Positions 48,809 to 56,991 of a stretch of 64,000 bases of DNA are shown piece after piece. This DNA is from an uncultured Pseudomonadota bacterium. GTDB taxonomy: Bacteria > Pseudomonadota > Gammaproteobacteria > Burkholderiales > Thiobacillaceae. How positions within the stretch are numbered: the stretch's first letter is position 1; every line of letters starts with the position of its first letter. The stretch spans positions 1-64,000 of the forward strand of contig CAILNT010000061.1 of assembly GCA_903835655.1 (NCBI GenBank), written 5' to 3'. A program made the translations under genes and the position numbers. The notes under the pieces are model-generated. The model had not been told where the DNA came from. It did no database searches and saw only the letters and a program-made list of their open reading frames with translations.

Positions 48809-49936
48809 ATGACTCAAAGCATGCCGCCAACAGGATGGGACGCCCACGGACACCGCAGTAAACCTGGTTTGATCTCCTCGCATCCGCCCATCCTCGATCA
48901 ATTGCAAAAGCGCGTCGCCCACGTACCCCTGACTTTGCTGCTGATCGCCGCCAATCTGCTGGTGTTTGCGCTGATGCTCAGCCACGGCGCCGGACTCTGG
49001 CATAGCGCCAACAGCGTACAACTGGCGTGGGGAGCCAATTTCGGACCGGCGACCAAGGATGGCGAATGGTGGCGTCTGGGCAGCGCGCTGTTCCTGCATT
49101 TCGGCATCCTACACCTGGCGATGAACATGCTTTCTCTGTGGGAAGGCGGTCGACTGGTGGAGCGCATGTATGGATGGGGGCGTTTCGCACTGATCTACTT
49201 CGGCAGCGGCCTCTGCGGCAACCTGCTATCGCTCATCGCCCAGGGCGACCGGGCTGTTTCCGGCGGTGCCTCGGGCGCCATTTTCGGCGTCTATGGCGCG
49301 CTGATGATCTATCTCTGGCGCGAGCGCACGCATTTCGATCGAGCCGAGTTCAAGTGGCTGTTCTGGGGTGTGGTGGGCTTCTCCGTGGTCACCATCGCGC
49401 TGGGCTTGCAGGTTACGGGCATCGACAATGCCGCCCACATCGGCGGCCTCCTGGGCGGCACCTTGTGCGGCGTGGCGCTCTTCCCCGGTGGTGGGCGCGG
49501 ACGCAGCCACGCGGCCATAGCCCTGGTGGCGTGCGTGTCCTTGCTCATCGTCAGCATCCCCGCACCACGTTACCGCTGGAGCGAAGAGTTGCAGGCGCGC
49601 GGCATGATCAGCGAACTACTAGGCGAAGACGCCCGCATCAGCGCACGCTGGGATGCACTCCTCAACCATGCGGGGACGGCGTCCAGTTTCGATCAATTGG
49701 CCGGGAGCATCGAGACGGAAGTCAGCAGTCCGTACGAACAAAGCTTCGAACAACTGGCGAAGCTGCGCCTGAACCCGAACGCGCCTTCGGCCACGGCGCT
49801 GGAATCGCTGCGCACCTATGTCGGCATGCGCCGCGATGCCTCCCGCGCCCTGGCCAAAGGTTTGCGCGCGAAGGACCCCGCGCGCATCCAGGACGCCCTG
49901 CAGCGCGCTTCCCGGGCCCAGCCGCCCAAGCCTTAG
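48809..49936 (+). CDS. Rhomboid family intramembrane serine protease with C-terminal extension
   Basis: Rhomboids cleave transmembrane proteins inside the membrane. The 375-residue protein has six predicted helices between about 30 and 250, the catalytic serine S155 in SGGASGAIFG and the histidine H210 in DNAAHIGGLLGG. The helix with FLHFGILHLAMNM supplies the usual HxxxN segment. The last 125 residues are a soluble alanine-rich extension of unknown role, lacking a recognised domain. The ATG at 48809 has AGGA about 8 nt upstream; a longer frame from 48689 is less likely. Confidence 0.9.
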   Translation: MTQSMPPTGWDAHGHRSKPGLISSHPPILDQLQKRVAHVPLTLLLIAANLLVFALMLSHGAGLWHSANSVQLAWGANFGPATKDGEWWRLGSALFLHFGILHLAMNMLSLWEGGRLVERMYGWGRFALIYFGSGLCGNLLSLIAQGDRAVSGGASGAIFGVYGALMIYLWRERTHFDRAEFKWLFWGVVGFSVVTIALGLQVTGIDNAAHIGGLLGGTLCGVALFPGGGRGRSHAAIALVACVSLLIVSIPAPRYRWSEELQARGMISELLGEDARISARWDALLNHAGTASSFDQLAGSIETEVSSPYEQSFEQLAKLRLNPNAPSATALESLRTYVGMRRDASRALAKGLRAKDPARIQDALQRASRAQPPKP

Positions 49937-49967
49937 CTGGCGCTGCAGGAGACCCGCCTTCGGCCGC

Positions 49968-50903
49968 CTATTTGAGGCCGCTCATGCCCTTCTCGATGGC
50001 CTTTTCGTTGCTGTTCGCCGGAGCCGCCGGAGCCGCGGGTACCGGGGCAGAAGCCGCAGCCTCGACCAACTTCGCGTAGTCGCCCAGATACTCGATCTTC
50101 GCGCTTGCTTTCAGCTTCTTCAGTTCCGCGTCAGCCACTTCGCGTTTTTTCGCATTGGCGAGAAAGCGCTCGATCATCGGCCTGGCCTGTTCCTGCGTCA
50201 GCGGTTGTGATTCGGAGCCTATCAGGGCGACGATGGTGAGCGTACCCGGGCTGGTGAAGATGAACGTCTGCCCACTCTTCATCTTTTCGAGGTGCGGCAG
50301 CAATTCCAGGGGCAGCTGCTCGGCCGCCTTGGTAACCTGGCCTCCCCGCGCGGGAATCTTCTGCTCCTTCAACCAGAGTCCGAAGTCACCCAGGTTGGTG
50401 GTTTTCTGCAATTGCGCCTTGACCGTGGCGAGACTGGCCGGGGTGACCTGAACGTTGACCTCTTCCAGGCGATAGATGCGGCGGTCAGAGAACAAGGCAG
50501 GGTTCTTGCCATAGTAATCCACGATCTCGGCGTCGCTGGGCTTGGTCTGGCCGGCGATCAATCTTTGCAGCAGCGACTGCGCCAGAATCTGGCGGCGTGC
50601 GGCATCCAGCGCCTGAACGACCTGCGGGTCGCGATCGAGCTTGTCCGCGACCGCTTTTTGCACCAGCAACTGCTCGTCGACCATGGACTTCAATACCTGG
50701 TTGGCCGCCTGCTTGGCCTGATCCTGGCTGAGGTTGCCCACTTTGGCCAACTCAAAATTCAGCTGATGCACCGTGAGTTCGTCACCGTTCACCTTCGCCG
50801 CTACCTGCGACTCCTTGCCTGAGCCTTTGTCGCCACAGCCAGCCAGGCTCAAAGCCACCAGAACCGCCAGCGTGCCCAGTTCGAATCGATGAGATGTCTG
50901 CAT
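49968..50903 (-). CDS. EpsD-like lipoprotein, SurA/peptidyl-prolyl isomerase type
   Basis: This 311-residue lipoprotein has a signal peptide with the lipobox LSLAGC. A SurA-N-like helical region (about 30-145) contains VNGDELTVHQLNFEL and QVLKSMVDEQLLVQKAV. A degenerate PpiC-like part (about 155-255) follows, then an alanine/proline-rich tail. It resembles EpsD-family isomerases from PEP-CTERM/exosortase exopolysaccharide clusters, but no other eps, exosortase or glycosyltransferase gene is near. The ATG at 50903 was chosen for the signal peptide. It is convergent with the rhomboid gene, 31 nt away. Confidence 0.78.
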   Translation of the reverse strand: MQTSHRFELGTLAVLVALSLAGCGDKGSGKESQVAAKVNGDELTVHQLNFELAKVGNLSQDQAKQAANQVLKSMVDEQLLVQKAVADKLDRDPQVVQALDAARRQILAQSLLQRLIAGQTKPSDAEIVDYYGKNPALFSDRRIYRLEEVNVQVTPASLATVKAQLQKTTNLGDFGLWLKEQKIPARGGQVTKAAEQLPLELLPHLEKMKSGQTFIFTSPGTLTIVALIGSESQPLTQEQARPMIERFLANAKKREVADAELKKLKASAKIEYLGDYAKLVEAAASAPVPAAPAAPANSNEKAIEKGMSGLK

Positions 50904-51073
50904 TTTATTTCCCCATGGGTTGCATGACAAAGGTGTACATCATACCCATGTCATGTGGTTGGAATGTTGCACTTTGTTCCCGGGATATCGCGAGCGAGCG
51001 GGACGGAAGGTCGCGAGACGGTTCCGCCCTACTTTCGAATCCGCTCCCAACATGGCGCCGGATTCCGGAACCC

Positions 51074-51104
51074 GAAAAAAACGGGCCGCCCTAGGGCTGC
51101 CCGT
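51074..51104 (-). terminator. Intrinsic terminator after the DUF11 protein gene
   Basis: On the minus strand ACGGGC-A-GCCC-TA-GGGC-G-GCCCGT (51081-51104) forms a long stem with one mismatch. It is followed by seven T residues. It begins 17 nt after the stop codon at 51122, so it should end the transcript of the DUF11 protein gene. Confidence 0.9.
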
Positions 51105-51121
51105 TACGGCGCCGGGGGCGC

Positions 51122-52810
51122 TTATTTGTACAGCGTGGTCGCTTCGGTTTCCATCACCGGGCGTTGCAGTTCGTCGGTGGTCATGATCGTGGTGAAGCGG
51201 GAGTCGGCAGGCGCCACGGCCTTGCCGGTCACGCGCCATTCCGCCTTGGCACCGGGTTCCAGCTTGGGCAGCGGGGCAAAAGTGACACGCCCGCCCGTGC
51301 TCGCGGCTTCGGTGGCGCCACCGGCGGAAACCAGCTGCATGGAGCTTTCCAGATCGGTAACGATGCGGATGTTGGTATCCATGGCGGTACCCTGGTTAGT
51401 GGCGGTGATCACGTAGGTGGTTTCCTTGCCCACTTCGACCGGATCGGTCAGATCGACCACTTCCAGCAGGATGGCGGGAATGCCTACCACGGCGGTCTTG
51501 CCCATGGCATTGGCGGCATCGGCACAATAGGCGGTCGCCTGCGTGCTGGTCGCGACCTCACCCACGGATTGCGGCTGCAGGCTGACCTTGACGGTCTGGC
51601 TCTGCTTGGGCGCCAGATCGGCCAGATTCCAGACGATGCGGCCGGCATCGACGTGTCCGTTGTCGGAAACGCTGTTGACCTTGGCGCCAGCGGGCACGCT
51701 TTCTTCCACGACCAGATTGCGGGCGATGGCATCACCGCTGTTGCTCACCGTGATGTCGTAGTCGACGCTGCGGCCCAGATACTGAGCGGGCGCCATCTGC
51801 TTGCTCACTTGCAACGCCGGCTGGGTGACGCGGGTGGTCGTGACGGCATCCGCCTTCAGACCAGGCGCGGCGTTGGCCGCGGGATGGAACTCGTAGACGC
51901 CGGGCTTGGAGGCCATGACGCTGAGTTGGATATCCTTGCTGGCGCCGGGGGCGAGTTCGCCGAGCGCGCTCGTGGCGTTGCCGTCTTTCAGGCTGATGCC
52001 TTCGGGCAGGATCTGGGTAAACGTGGCGTTTTGCGCGGCGCCGGTTCCCGGGTTCGCCACACTGTAGCTCAGCGGGATGGCATCGCAGCGCATGACTTCG
52101 GCCGGGGCGCTGGCTTTCAGTGTCAGTTGCGGCTGCACCACGTTGAATGCCAGGCAGGAGGCCTGGTCATAGTTCGCGGACAAGCAGGTCTGGGCCTTGT
52201 TGGCATCGACCACCTGGCCGTTGACGTCGATGATGCGCGACTCGCCCGCCTTCATGTCGCCCACTCTCCAGAGCAGATGGCTGTCGCCAACACGCTCGGC
52301 TACCGGGGTGGAGGTGAGCATCTTGAAGTTGCTGCTGCACAAATCCTGCACCGCAACGTTCGACAAGGTGCCCGGGGTCAGGTTGGTAGCCTTGATGTTG
52401 TAGTTGAACGGCTGGCCGGCGACGACCTGGTTCGGGGCGATGCGTTCGATCATCATCGCGCTGGTGTCGCGCATTCCGGTGGGCAGGTAGAGCACGGAAC
52501 GAGATTCGTTGCTGACTACCGGAGCCACGACGACGGGTGCCGCCACCGGTGCCGGCGCGACGGGGGCCGCTACGACGGGTGCTACCACGACAGGTGCTAC
52601 CACGACCGGTGCTGCGGCGGCGGGCGCTACCGGCGCGGCCTTGCTGGCCTCGACGCATGCGCTGGCCTCGGAGGACCACTGCTTGCCTTGCAGGCAGGAG
52701 AAGGTCCGATACGAATTGGCGGCATCGGCCAGGGTCGAGGAGCCCGCCTGGGCGCTGCTCATGGCGGCGAGGGCAAGGGCGATGGAGGCTGCGAGGGGGT
52801 TCACGTTCAT
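51122..52810 (-). CDS. Exported DUF11-repeat protein with proline/valine-rich linker
   Basis: This 562-residue protein has a signal peptide (about 1-22, ending AQA-G), a cysteine-containing segment, and a low-complexity linker of VAPVV/APV units (about 58-98). Two or three DUF11-like immunoglobulin-fold repeats follow. Their marks are QPFNYNIKATNLTPG, GRSVDYDITVSNSG and GKETTYVITATNQG, each with a downstream W or L core segment. Such proteins are cell-surface or matrix components of unknown function. AGGAG lies 7 nt before the ATG. It has its own terminator and is probably monocistronic. Confidence 0.82.
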   Translation of the reverse strand: MNVNPLAASIALALAAMSSAQAGSSTLADAANSYRTFSCLQGKQWSSEASACVEASKAAPVAPAAAAPVVVAPVVVAPVVAAPVAPAPVAAPVVVAPVVSNESRSVLYLPTGMRDTSAMMIERIAPNQVVAGQPFNYNIKATNLTPGTLSNVAVQDLCSSNFKMLTSTPVAERVGDSHLLWRVGDMKAGESRIIDVNGQVVDANKAQTCLSANYDQASCLAFNVVQPQLTLKASAPAEVMRCDAIPLSYSVANPGTGAAQNATFTQILPEGISLKDGNATSALGELAPGASKDIQLSVMASKPGVYEFHPAANAAPGLKADAVTTTRVTQPALQVSKQMAPAQYLGRSVDYDITVSNSGDAIARNLVVEESVPAGAKVNSVSDNGHVDAGRIVWNLADLAPKQSQTVKVSLQPQSVGEVATSTQATAYCADAANAMGKTAVVGIPAILLEVVDLTDPVEVGKETTYVITATNQGTAMDTNIRIVTDLESSMQLVSAGGATEAASTGGRVTFAPLPKLEPGAKAEWRVTGKAVAPADSRFTTIMTTDELQRPVMETEATTLYK

Positions 52811-52918
52811 TTGACTCTCCTGAAAAGTGGATACTGCGTAAGCGAATCTATAGTCTGACTGTTGCAATGATTACATGGGATACGCAAGCGCGGGCCCCCA
52901 CGCCAGAATTATGCCGGT

Positions 52919-53653
52919 TCAGGGGGCGAGCGCCTCGCGGAACAGTGCGTCCGAATCGCGCACGATCAGGCTGCCGTGGTCGTGCGCGATCACCCCCGCT
53001 TCCACCCAGAGACGCAACTGGCGATTCACGCTCTCGCGAGAGACACCGACCAAGTGCCCGAGTTCCTCCTGGGACAGCTTGAGTCCGATGACGATGCCTT
53101 GATCGGTCAGCTTGCCGTACTGCTGCACCAGATTGAGCAGAATTCGCGCCAGCCGCGTCGACAGGTCGAGAAAACTCAGATTGCCGACCAGGGTGTTGGT
53201 GGCGCGCAAGCGTCGCGACATCTCGGCGATCAGTTCCAACATCACCTGCGGGCGTTTTTCCAGAAACGGCAGCAGGGCTTGGCGGCGCAACACCAGGAAG
53301 CGGCAAGGCTCCATCGTCGTGACGGCGGCGCTGCGCGGCTCGCCATCGAACAAGGACATCTCCCCGAAGACTTCTCCAGCGCTGAGGATGCTGAGTATGG
53401 CCTCCTTGCCTTCCTCCGAACTCAGGCTGATCTTGACCCGGCCTTCCAGAACGATATGCAGGCTGTCACCCTTCTGCCCCACCTGGAAGATGGTCTGCCT
53501 GGCCGGCACATTCTCCTGTCGGGCCAGCCCGATCAGCTCCCAGGCATCCGCGTCGGATAGCGTGGCAAAGAGCACGCTACCCTGGCGCAAGGCGGTCAGG
53601 TCGATCTGCCTGGGTTCGAAGAGGGGCTCGCTTGCCATCGTGTTCGGCTGCAT
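52919..53653 (-). CDS. Crp/Fnr family transcriptional regulator
   Basis: The 244-residue protein has an N-terminal cyclic nucleotide-binding fold (about 30-150) with GQKGDSLHIVLEGRVKI and VFGEMSLFDGEPRSA. The C-terminal helix-turn-helix (about 165-235) has LSQEELGHLVGVSRESVNRQL. No N-terminal iron-sulfur cysteine cluster like that of Fnr is visible, so a nucleotide or redox-independent signal is more likely. The exact start is uncertain: candidates are ATG at 53686, 53653 and 53638. Targets are unknown; the neighbouring DUF11 gene is possible. Confidence 0.88.
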   Translation of the reverse strand: MQPNTMASEPLFEPRQIDLTALRQGSVLFATLSDADAWELIGLARQENVPARQTIFQVGQKGDSLHIVLEGRVKISLSSEEGKEAILSILSAGEVFGEMSLFDGEPRSAAVTTMEPCRFLVLRRQALLPFLEKRPQVMLELIAEMSRRLRATNTLVGNLSFLDLSTRLARILLNLVQQYGKLTDQGIVIGLKLSQEELGHLVGVSRESVNRQLRLWVEAGVIAHDHGSLIVRDSDALFREALAP

Positions 53654-53719
53654 CTCGGGTAAGAACGATAAGTTTACACGGAGCACCCGAACATCGGCTG
53701 TGCGCTAGCGCATAGCAGC

Positions 53720-54130
53720 TCAATCACTGAGGTACGCGAGCAGGCCGTAGACCATAAGCCCGCCCAGTGCCAGCAGCAAGAGTGCCAGGCCCGCGCGCCA
53801 GGGGTGGGTTTTGCGCTTCTGGCTGGCTCGCGACCGCCGCAGTTGCGCGCCGACCTCACGAGGCGCGGCCGCAATAAAGGCTTGCAGCGCCCCATCTCCC
53901 TGAAGCAGGGCCGAATAGTCGCCTTCCCTCGCCTTCCAGCGGATCGTCCACTGACGCCCATCATAGCCACCGGTAGCCAGGGAGATATCCTGGGCCGCTA
54001 CCATCACCATGGTACGGGGCGCGATCAGCGTCAGCACGCTGCCTTCGAAGCGTGCGTGTGCCTGCCTGCCAACCGCGGGCAAGCCGGGACCGTAGAGCAA
54101 TACCTTGAATTCCGGGATCGGGATAGCCAT
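53720..54130 (-). CDS. Hypothetical protein with one C-terminal transmembrane helix
   Basis: I do not recognise this 136-residue protein. Residues 1-100 form a soluble, strand-rich domain that begins IPEFKVLLYGPG and contains a WTIRWKA segment. A basic stretch (SQKRKTHPWR) precedes a single helix of about 20 residues at the end, so it is probably a C-tail anchored inner-membrane protein with its bulk in the cytoplasm. It is divergent from the nitroreductase gene, with 60 nt between starts, and lies 66 nt upstream of the Crp/Fnr gene. Confidence 0.6.
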   Translation of the reverse strand: MAIPIPEFKVLLYGPGLPAVGRQAHARFEGSVLTLIAPRTMVMVAAQDISLATGGYDGRQWTIRWKAREGDYSALLQGDGALQAFIAAAPREVGAQLRRSRASQKRKTHPWRAGLALLLLALGGLMVYGLLAYLSD

Positions 54131-54190
54131 CAGCCGGTCCTAGTTTGGAGGGGTCGCGTAGAATGCCGCGCTTTCAACGAGTCTTCCAGC

Positions 54191-54799
54191 ATGAAACAGC
54201 AACTACTCGATCTATTTACAAAACGCTACGCCTGCCACCTGTTCCAGGCCGACCGCCCGATCTGCGCTGCGGATATCGCCTACATCCTGGAAGCGGGCAG
54301 ATTGTCGCCCTCCTCCTTCGGCCTGGAGCAATGGAAATTCGTGGTGCTGACCGCGCCAGAGCAAAAGCTGGCTCTCCAGTCGGCCTGCTTCGGACAGTCG
54401 CAGGTGGGAACGGCCGCCGCGGTGGTGGTGATCCTGGCCAAGCTGGCAGAGATGGACCCGGATTCCGAATACGCCCGTCGCCTGCTGGCGCGCGAATATC
54501 CGCCCAGCCAGTTCGAGGGCGCCCTGAAGAACTACCGCGGTTTCCATGCCGCCATCGACGTCAAGGCGTGGAGCATCACCCAGTGCCACATCGCGGCGGC
54601 CAACATGATGACCGCGGCCACCGCGGCAGGACTGGATTCCTGCGCCATCGGCGGCTTCGATCCGGACGAAGTGCGGCGCTTGCTCGAAATCGACCCCGCG
54701 CGCCACGAACCGGCGCTGATCCTGGCCTTCGGCCATTGTGCCGGAGTCGCGGGTGAAAAACAGAGACTGCCCCTGGAGGACCTGGTGGAATACCGTTGA
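54191..54799 (+). CDS. NAD(P)H-dependent nitroreductase family oxidoreductase
   Basis: This 202-residue flavoprotein has the nitroreductase fold: the FMN phosphate-binding RYACHLF region at the start, RLSPSSFGLEQWKFVV, and AAANMMTAATAAGLDSCAIGGFDPD near the C-terminus (motifs given by their ends). It likely reduces quinones, nitro compounds or similar acceptors with NAD(P)H and FMN. The DUF455 gene overlaps its stop by 4 nt (TTGA), so they are coupled. The physiological substrate is unknown. Confidence 0.9.
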   Translation: MKQQLLDLFTKRYACHLFQADRPICAADIAYILEAGRLSPSSFGLEQWKFVVLTAPEQKLALQSACFGQSQVGTAAAVVVILAKLAEMDPDSEYARRLLAREYPPSQFEGALKNYRGFHAAIDVKAWSITQCHIAAANMMTAATAAGLDSCAIGGFDPDEVRRLLEIDPARHEPALILAFGHCAGVAGEKQRLPLEDLVEYR

Positions 54800-55575
54800 T
54801 CTCGGTACATGCCGCTGCCCGCGACGTATTGGCGGAGTCCAGCGTCGCGGCCAAGCTGGCAGGTGCGACTCGTCTCTGGGCGGACTGGCAAGGGGGTGAG
54901 CTGCATTGCGGCGACATGGGGACGCCGCTCGATACTCCAGGCCGCCCGGTGCGGCCCGTGTTGCTGCCCCCCCAGGCCATGCCCAGGCGCCAGCTTAATG
55001 GCCGGGAAAATCATGCAGCCCTGATCCACGCGCTGGCCCACATCGAATTCAACGCCATCAACCTGGCCCTCGATGCGGTGCAGCGATTTTCCGACCTGCC
55101 GCCCGAATTTTATGGCGATTGGCTGCGTGTGGCCGCCGAAGAGGCCGATCACTTCTCGTTCTTGCGCGCGCACCTGCGCGAGGCGGGCCGCGACTACGGC
55201 GACTTCCCCGGACACGATGGCCTCTGGGAAATGGCGCTGAAGACCGCGCATGACCCGCTCGCGCGCATGGCTCTGGTGCCGCGCCTAATGGAGGCGCGCG
55301 GTCTGGACGTGACCCCGGAGATCCAGCGCAAGCTCAAGGGGTATGGCGATGCTGCGGGCGCCGCCCTACTGGACATCATCCTGCGCGACGAAATCGGCCA
55401 CGTCGCGGCCGGAGACCGCTGGTTCCGCCATCTCTGCGGACTACGCGGACTGGAGGTGGAAGCGACTTTCCAGGCGTTGCTGGACCAACCCGGGGTACCG
55501 CGGCCGCGGCGCCCGTTCAACGAGCCCGCGCGCCTGGCCGCAGGGTTTTCCGCTCGGGAAATCGCCGCGCTGTAG
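54796..55575 (+). CDS. DUF455 family ferritin-like protein
   Basis: DUF455 proteins have a ferritin-like four-helix core with probable di-metal ligands. Here the acidic/His residues appear in HALAHIEFNAINLALD, EEADHFSFLRAHLRE and LRDEIGHVAAGDRWF, in the order expected for ExxH-type sites. The protein has 259 residues. Its TTG start lies inside the nitroreductase stop codon. Reported roles are unclear; some members are tRNA-modification hydroxylase-like or stress proteins. Function here is unassigned. Confidence 0.85.
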   Translation: MISVHAAARDVLAESSVAAKLAGATRLWADWQGGELHCGDMGTPLDTPGRPVRPVLLPPQAMPRRQLNGRENHAALIHALAHIEFNAINLALDAVQRFSDLPPEFYGDWLRVAAEEADHFSFLRAHLREAGRDYGDFPGHDGLWEMALKTAHDPLARMALVPRLMEARGLDVTPEIQRKLKGYGDAAGAALLDIILRDEIGHVAAGDRWFRHLCGLRGLEVEATFQALLDQPGVPRPRRPFNEPARLAAGFSAREIAAL

Positions 55576-55728
55576 CGCCGCCGCCCTCTGCACCGATCCG
55601 GTGGCTGGCGGCTCCGGCGACGCGGGGGGAATTGTGCCTTGCCCCGGAGAGGTGCGGGGGGCATAATCGCGCCCCCCCATTTTGGGGCTTCATTCACCCT
55701 TTTATTACCGATTCAGGGGAGTTGCGCC

Positions 55729-56835
55729 ATGACTGAGCTGGCGGCCTCGTCGCTTCTCACCAAGGTCAGCCCGGCGTTGCCGGTGCACTGGTACTTCGAT
55801 CCGGAAATCTACGAACTGGAGATGGAACTCCTGTTCCGCCAGGGCGCAAACTACGTCGGCCACGAACTCATGGTTCCGGCCGCAGGAGATTTTCACGTAC
55901 TCGACTGGCTGCATGACGGCGGCAAGATGCTGGTGAACAACCCGAATGGCGTGGAACTCCTGTCCAATGTCTGCCGCCACCGCCAGGCGCAGATGCGCAA
56001 GGGGCGAGGCAACGCCGCGAACATCGTCTGTCCCTTCCATCGCTGGACGTATGACACTCAGGGCAAACTCCTCGGAGCGCCCCAATTCCCGGAGAATCCC
56101 TGTCTGAACCTGGGCAAGACGACGCTGTCCGGGTGGAACGGCCTCCAGTTTTCCGGTCCTCGCGCGATCCACAGCGACCTCGCCAGCCTGGGCGTGGCCG
56201 CCGACATGGATTTCAGCGGCTATCTCTACGACAGCACCCAGATCACCGAATACAAATTCAACTGGAAGACCTTCATCGAGGTCTATCTCGAGGACTACCA
56301 CGTCGTCCCCTACCATCCTGGCCTGGGCCAGTTCGTCGACTGCGATGCACTCAAATGGGAATACGGCGAGATGTATTCGGTGCAGACCGTGGGGATCAAC
56401 AACCATCTCGCGCGGCCGGGCAGCGCCGTATATAACCGCTGGCACCAGCAGGTAAAGCGCTACCGGGGCGGCGCGGACCCGGCGCACGGCGCCATCTGGC
56501 TCACCTACTACCCGGCGCTGATGGTGGAGTGGTATCCGCACACCCTGGTGGTCAGCAACATCATTCCCACGGGCGTGGACTCCTGCCTCAACGTCGTCGA
56601 ATTCTATTACCCGGAAGACATCGCCCTGTTCGAGCGCGAGTTCGTGGAGGCGGAGCAGGCGGCCTACCGCGAGACCGCCATCGAGGACGACGACATCTGT
56701 TACGGCATGCACAAGGGCCGCAAAGCCCTCTGGCAGCAGGGAATCAGCCAGGTCGGCCCTTACCAGTCACCGACCGAGGACGGTATGGTCCATTTTCACG
56801 AATGGCTACGGCGGATGATTACGCCGCACCAGTAA
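55729..56835 (+). CDS. Rieske-type aromatic ring-hydroxylating oxygenase alpha subunit-like protein
   Basis: This 368-residue protein has a Rieske [2Fe-2S] domain with C82-x-H84 and C101-x2-H104, and a catalytic SRPBCC domain with iron ligands H191 and H196 in EDYHVVPYH. The family transfers dioxygen to aromatic, amine or sterol-like substrates using a separate reductase. No beta subunit, ferredoxin or reductase gene adjoins it, so it is probably a single-subunit oxygenase. AGGGGA precedes the ATG at 55729. It follows the DUF455 gene after 153 nt; whether they share a role is unknown. Confidence 0.9.
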   Translation: MTELAASSLLTKVSPALPVHWYFDPEIYELEMELLFRQGANYVGHELMVPAAGDFHVLDWLHDGGKMLVNNPNGVELLSNVCRHRQAQMRKGRGNAANIVCPFHRWTYDTQGKLLGAPQFPENPCLNLGKTTLSGWNGLQFSGPRAIHSDLASLGVAADMDFSGYLYDSTQITEYKFNWKTFIEVYLEDYHVVPYHPGLGQFVDCDALKWEYGEMYSVQTVGINNHLARPGSAVYNRWHQQVKRYRGGADPAHGAIWLTYYPALMVEWYPHTLVVSNIIPTGVDSCLNVVEFYYPEDIALFEREFVEAEQAAYRETAIEDDDICYGMHKGRKALWQQGISQVGPYQSPTEDGMVHFHEWLRRMITPHQ

Positions 56836-56991
56836 TCTGCCTTGCATGTTATTACCTGGTTGTTTGCTCTCTGTGTCAATCTGGACTCAGTCTTGATACG
56901 CTTGTGGTCCTTGATACCGAGATTGGACGATGTGTGCGCATGAGACAGCAGGAAGCGAAGGGCCGCGGAACGAGGCTGTACCCCCCAAGCC

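Noticed and set aside
52509-52620. CRISPR-like or tandem DNA repeat in the ACGGGTGC/ACGACAGG region
   Set aside because: The short periodic units are the codons of the VAPV linker in the DUF11 protein, without spacers.
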